Shown in pieces: positions 60,580-64,000 of a stretch of DNA of 64,000 nt. The DNA lies in assembly GCF_004364245.1 (NCBI RefSeq), contig NZ_SOAV01000004.1, positions 482,011-546,010 of the forward strand, given 5' to 3'. Numbering within the stretch: the stretch's first letter is position 1; each line of letters starts with the position of its first letter. This stretch comes from Streptomyces sp. BK208. GTDB lineage: Bacteria; Actinomycetota; Actinomycetes; Streptomycetales; Streptomycetaceae. The notes beneath the pieces are model-generated. The model saw nothing but the letters and a program-made list of their open reading frames with translations. It made no database searches and was not told where the DNA came from. Position numbers and translations under genes: made by a program.

Positions 60580-63075
60580 CTACCGGCCCGCGCTGTCCAC
60601 CACCGCGGCCCACTCGTCCAGCAGCGCCTGCGCCGAGGCGTCGTCGGGGCCCTCGGCCCACAGGTGCGTGACCGCCTCCGCCGGGTCGGGCAGCACCATC
60701 ACCCAGCGTCCGTCGGTCTCGACGACCCGGACTCCGTCCGTGGTGTCCACGGACCGGTCCCCGGCCGCCTCGACGACTCGCCGCATGACCAGGCCCTTGA
60801 CCGCCCAGGGAGTGGCCAGGTCCCGCTTGAGCACGTGGGCCCGCGGGATCCGCGCGTCGATCTGGCTCAGGGTGAGCTGGGTGCGCGCGACCAGTCCGAT
60901 CAGCCGCACGAAGGCCGCGGTGCCGTCGTACACGCTGCTGAACTCGGGGACGATGAACCCGCCCTTGCCGTCTCCGCCGAAGATCGCCCCTTCCTCGCCG
61001 CCGACCCGGGTCAGGTCGTCGGGAGAGGTGGTCGTCCACTCGACCTGCGTGCCGTGGTACGCGGCGACCTGCTCGGCGATCCTGGTGGTCGTCACCGGCA
61101 GCGCGACCCGTCCACTGCGCCGCTCGGCCGCGATCAGGTCCAGCATCACCAGCAGCGCACGGTCGTCCTCGATGATGCGCCCCTTCTCGTCGACGAGCGA
61201 CAGCCGCTCACCGACCGGGTCGAACCGCACGCCGAACGCGGCCCGCGAGGACGCGACGATCTCACCGAGGCGCACCAGGCCGGACCGGCGCATCTCGGCC
61301 GACTCCGTGGGCCTGGCCTCGTCGAGACCGGGGTTGATGGTCAGCGAGTCGACGCCGAGCTTCCCGAGCAGGCTGGGCAGTACCAGCCCGGCGCTGCCGT
61401 TGGACGCGTCGACGACCACCTTGAGCCCGGACTCCGCGATACCGGTGATGTCGATGTTCCGCAGCAGCGACCCGGTGTAGGAGTCGAAGACACTCGACGG
61501 GAAGTGCAGGTCGCCGATCTCTCCGGGGAACGCCCGCCGGTACTCCTGTCGCGCGAACACCCGGTCCAGCTTCCGCTGGCTTCCCTGCGACAGGTCGGCG
61601 CCCTGGCCGTCGAAGAACATGATGTCGACGGAGTCCGGCACACCCGGGGTGGTCCGGATCATGATGCCGCCGGCACTGCCCCGCGCGGTCTGCTGCCGCG
61701 CCACGGGCAGCGGTACGTTCTCCAGGTCGCGTACGTCCATGGCGCTGGCCTGCAGAGCGGAGATCACCGCCCGCTTCAGCGCGCGGGCACCACGGGAGTG
61801 GTCGCGGGCCGTGGTGACGGTGGACCCCTTCTTCAGGGTCGTCGCGTACGCGCCGGCCAGTCGCACCGCGAGCTCCGGGGTGATCTCCACGTTCAGGATG
61901 CCGGAGACTCCGCGGGCACCGAACAGGTGCGCCTGCCCGCGGGACTCCCAGATCACCGAGGTGTTGACGAAGGCACCGGCCTCGATGGTCTTGAACGGGT
62001 AGACCCGCACATTGCCCTGGATGATCGATTCCTCACCGACCAGGCATTCGTCACCGATGACCGCGCCGTCCTCGATCCGCGCGGCACGCATGATGTCGGT
62101 GTTCTTGCCGACCACGCAGCCCCGCAGATTGCTGTGCGGCCCGACGTAGACGTTGTCGGCCACCACGGCCTTGTGCAGGAAGGCGCCGCTCTTGACGACG
62201 ACGTTGGACCCGATCACGGTGTGTTCCCGGATCTCTGCGCCGGCCTCGACCTTGGCGTAGTCGCCGATGTACAGGGGGCCGCGCAGCACGGCGTCCGGAT
62301 GCACCTCGGCGCCCTCGGCCACCCAGACGCCGGGCGAGATCTCGAAACCGTCGATGTCGACGTCGACCTTGCGCTCCAGAACGTCGGCCTGGGCCTTCAC
62401 GTAGCTCTCGTGGGTGCCGACGTCCTCCCAGTAGCCCTCGGCGACGTAGCCGTAGATGGGCTTGCCTTCCTTCATCAGCTGCGGGAAGACGTCACCGGAC
62501 CAGTCCACGGGCACATCGGGGTCGACGTAGTCGAAGACCTCGGGCTCCATGACGTAGATGCCGGTGTTCACGGTGTCCGAGAAGACCTGGCCCCAGGTCG
62601 GCTTCTCCAGGAAGCGTTCGACCTTGCCCTCTTCGTCGACGATGGTGATGCCGAATTCGAGGGGGTTGGGCACCCGCGTCAGACACACCGTGACGAGCGA
62701 GCCCTTTTCCTTGTGGAAATTGATCAGGTCGGTGAGGTCGAAGTCGGTCAGGGCATCACCGGAGATAACGAGGAAGGCGTCGTCCTTCAGCGCTTCCTCG
62801 GCGTTCTTGACGCTTCCGGCGGTACCGAGTGGCTTCTCCTCGTTGGCATAGGTGAGCTCCATGCCGAGCTCTTCGCCGTCACCGAAGTAGTTCTTGACCA
62901 GTGAGGCCAGGAACTGCACGGTGACGACGGTCTCGTTGAGCCCATGCCTTTTGAGCAACCGAAGCACATGCTCCATGATCGGCCGGTTGGCCACCGGCAG
63001 GAGCGGCTTGGGCATGCTCGAGGTCATGGGACGAAGGCGTGTACCTTCGCCTCCAGCCATCACGACGGCCTTCAT
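60580..63075 (-). CDS. Mannose-1-phosphate guanylyltransferase fused to a degenerate phosphomannomutase domain
   Basis: 831 residues. Residues 1-240 are a nucleotidyltransferase with intact [12 protein letters not shown] (7-18), [22 protein letters not shown] and EKPTWG, so GDP- or other NDP-mannose synthesis is plausible. Residues ~250-365 are a left-handed beta-helix. Residues ~385-831 have a phosphohexomutase fold, but its key motifs are changed: TASHNP reads RTTPGVP near 474, the metal loop DGDGDR reads DPVGER near 620, GEMSGH-type loop reads GGEEGAIF and RPSGTEP reads LPDPAEA near 795. The mutase half is therefore probably inactive. ATG with GAGGAGG upstream. Confidence 0.9.
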   Translation of the reverse strand: MKAVVMAGGEGTRLRPMTSSMPKPLLPVANRPIMEHVLRLLKRHGLNETVVTVQFLASLVKNYFGDGEELGMELTYANEEKPLGTAGSVKNAEEALKDDAFLVISGDALTDFDLTDLINFHKEKGSLVTVCLTRVPNPLEFGITIVDEEGKVERFLEKPTWGQVFSDTVNTGIYVMEPEVFDYVDPDVPVDWSGDVFPQLMKEGKPIYGYVAEGYWEDVGTHESYVKAQADVLERKVDVDIDGFEISPGVWVAEGAEVHPDAVLRGPLYIGDYAKVEAGAEIREHTVIGSNVVVKSGAFLHKAVVADNVYVGPHSNLRGCVVGKNTDIMRAARIEDGAVIGDECLVGEESIIQGNVRVYPFKTIEAGAFVNTSVIWESRGQAHLFGARGVSGILNVEITPELAVRLAGAYATTLKKGSTVTTARDHSRGARALKRAVISALQASAMDVRDLENVPLPVARQQTARGSAGGIMIRTTPGVPDSVDIMFFDGQGADLSQGSQRKLDRVFARQEYRRAFPGEIGDLHFPSSVFDSYTGSLLRNIDITGIAESGLKVVVDASNGSAGLVLPSLLGKLGVDSLTINPGLDEARPTESAEMRRSGLVRLGEIVASSRAAFGVRFDPVGERLSLVDEKGRIIEDDRALLVMLDLIAAERRSGRVALPVTTTRIAEQVAAYHGTQVEWTTTSPDDLTRVGGEEGAIFGGDGKGGFIVPEFSSVYDGTAAFVRLIGLVARTQLTLSQIDARIPRAHVLKRDLATPWAVKGLVMRRVVEAAGDRSVDTTDGVRVVETDGRWVMVLPDPAEAVTHLWAEGPDDASAQALLDEWAAVVDSAGR

Positions 63076-63187
63076 GTCGGAAGCGTCCTCCTCTGAGAGA
63101 TGACGGTTCAGCCGACTTCACCCGTCCAGGGTCCCGCACTTTTGCAGCGCGGGCCATCCGGCCACCGAGGCCGCAAGATCTGTGAGT

Positions 63188-63796
63188 TCAATCGGCTGCG
63201 GAGTCCGCACGTACCAAGCGGCGGACCTGCACCACGTAGAGAACACCTGCCCACCAGTACAGGGTTGTACCCCACCCAGCGAACGCCCATCCGAAAACTG
63301 CGGCGAGTGACGCGATCCATCCGCTTCCGTCACTGAGCAGAAGCAGGGGGAAGGCGTACATGAGGTTGAAGGTGGCGGCCTTGCCCAGGAAGTTCACCTG
63401 CGGCGGCGGATAGCCGTGCCGCCGGAGAACGCCCACCATCACCAGCAGCACCGCTTCCCGGGCGAGCAGTACAAGGGTCAACCAGAGCGGGAGAATCTCG
63501 CGCCAGGTGAGTCCGACGAGCGTCGACAGGATGTAGAGGCGGTCGGCGGCAGGGTCCAGGAGCCGGCCGAGGCTGCTGATCTGATTCCAGCGCCGCGCGA
63601 GCTTTCCGTCCAGGTAGTCGCTGACCCCGCTGAGGGCGAGCACCAACAGCGCCCAGCCGTCGCTCTGCGGGCCACCGAACTCGGGCCGCAGGATGAGCCA
63701 CAGGAAGACGGGTACGCCGACCAGACGCGCCATGCTGAGGATGTTCGGGATGGTGAAGACCCGGTCGGTCTGCACGCGGGTCTCCTGGACCTCCAC
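63188..63796 (-). CDS. CDP-alcohol phosphatidyltransferase
   Basis: 202-residue membrane enzyme of the CDP-alcohol phosphotransferase family, joining CDP-diacylglycerol to an alcohol such as glycerol 3-phosphate or inositol phosphate. The motif D-G-x2-A-R-x8-G-x3-D-x3-D is complete (Asp63, Gly64, Ala67, Arg68, Gly77, Asp81, Asp85). Five to six membrane helices. Corresponds in position to mycobacterial pgsA2 (Rv1822) of unsettled product. GTG at 63796 has AGGAGG 7 bases upstream; the frame extends further but into the rRNA terminator. Confidence 0.9.
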   Translation of the reverse strand: MEVQETRVQTDRVFTIPNILSMARLVGVPVFLWLILRPEFGGPQSDGWALLVLALSGVSDYLDGKLARRWNQISSLGRLLDPAADRLYILSTLVGLTWREILPLWLTLVLLAREAVLLVMVGVLRRHGYPPPQVNFLGKAATFNLMYAFPLLLLSDGSGWIASLAAVFGWAFAGWGTTLYWWAGVLYVVQVRRLVRADSAAD

Positions 63797-63852
63797 GCGG
63801 GGGCCTCCTGGGGTGAACGAGCCGATGATGCCCACTGACCTTACCTCAACGC

Positions 63853-63896
63853 AAAAAAGCTCTGGCTCTCGGGCTGCGTGCCCAAGAGCCAGAGCT
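63853..63896 (-). terminator. Intrinsic terminator of the rRNA operon
   Basis: 16-bp stem with one mismatch (63858-63873 / 63881-63896, loop CTGCGTG) followed on the minus strand by TTTTTT. It lies directly after the 5S rRNA gene and is the only hairpin in the window with a real U-tract. Confidence 0.92.
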
Positions 63897-63904
63897 CTAA
63901 AAGG

Positions 63905-64000
63905 AGTTCGGCGGCGTCCTACTCTCCCACAGGGTCCCCCCTGCAGTACCATCGGCGCTGTAAGGCTTAGCTTCCGGGTTCGAAATGTAACCGGGCGTTT
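63905..64000 (-). rRNA. 5S ribosomal RNA, 3' part (cut by window edge)
   Basis: Minus-strand sequence includes the 5S hallmarks AACGCCCGGTTACATTTCG, CGGAAGCTAAGCC and the 3' end GGACGCCGCCGAACT. About 96 of ~120 bases are inside the window; 23S and 16S genes would lie beyond the right edge. Confidence 0.96.

Overview
The window is a very GC-rich, tightly packed chromosomal segment of a Streptomyces or very close relative. This rests on the strong G/C bias at third codon positions, frequent GTG starts, many mRNAs that appear to begin at the start codon, Streptomyces-typical families (an EF-Tu3-like second EF-Tu, a DUF5999 protein, MocR/PNPOx pairs) and the actinobacterial gcvP-MerR-DUF151-MerR-GarA cluster. 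I see no phage genes, transposases, CRISPR arrays or tRNAs. It looks like core chromosome with a few lineage-specific genes.

Layout. 1-5.2 kb: SbcCD nuclease (sbcC cut by the left edge), a YigZ/IMPACT protein, a miniature cysteinyl-tRNA-synthetase-like protein and a CoA-binding protein. 5.3-10.9 kb: 4-hydroxybenzoate hydroxylase, YbaK-type tRNA deacylase, XRE-cupin regulator, two left-handed beta-helix proteins, a DedA protein and a hot-dog thioesterase-like protein. 11-19 kb: tandem paralogous membrane-anchored proteins, spermidine-synthase-like protein, divergent EF-Tu (tuf3) preceded by a possible leader ORF and hairpin, AlkD-like protein, TVP38 protein, UppP and an SDR. 19.3-28 kb: apolipoprotein N-acyltransferase, oxidoreductases, a TetR/FAD-monooxygenase divergon with paired operators, a DUF664 protein, a lipoprotein, Ung and an orphan peptide-type binding lipoprotein. 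28-34 kb: two SDRs, a secreted membrane-anchored protein, a HipA-like kinase with DUF3037, a GntR regulator and a Tat-type Rieske lipoprotein.

34-44 kb: LysR/EamA divergon, MocR/PNPOx divergon, two further EamA exporters of which the second has a 13-codon leader peptide and a stem next to its ribosome-binding site, a Clp-N protein, PadR, PhzF and a CPBP protease. 44-50 kb: a GCS2-type carboxylate-amine ligase, a 560-base stretch without a convincing gene, DUF5999, LacI, DUF1707 and molbindin genes. 50-64 kb: gcvP behind a tandem glycine riboswitch, a PRC-barrel protein, DNA polymerase IV, then a conserved minus-strand run: MerR, DUF151 nuclease, MerR, GarA-type FHA protein with a zinc ribbon, DUF881, small basic protein, DUF881, sugar-nucleotidyltransferase/phosphomannomutase fusion and a CDP-alcohol phosphatidyltransferase. 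It ends in the 3' part of a 5S rRNA gene with its terminator.

Genes working together: sbcC/sbcD are coupled by GTGA overlap. The three DUF881/small-basic-protein genes overlap and form one unit. The GarA-type FHA protein, the riboswitch-controlled glycine decarboxylase and the MerR pair suggest a nitrogen/one-carbon control cluster shared with mycobacteria. About twenty genes have a TAnnnT-like -10 box six to eight bases before the start codon and no Shine-Dalgarno sequence; I used this to choose several starts.
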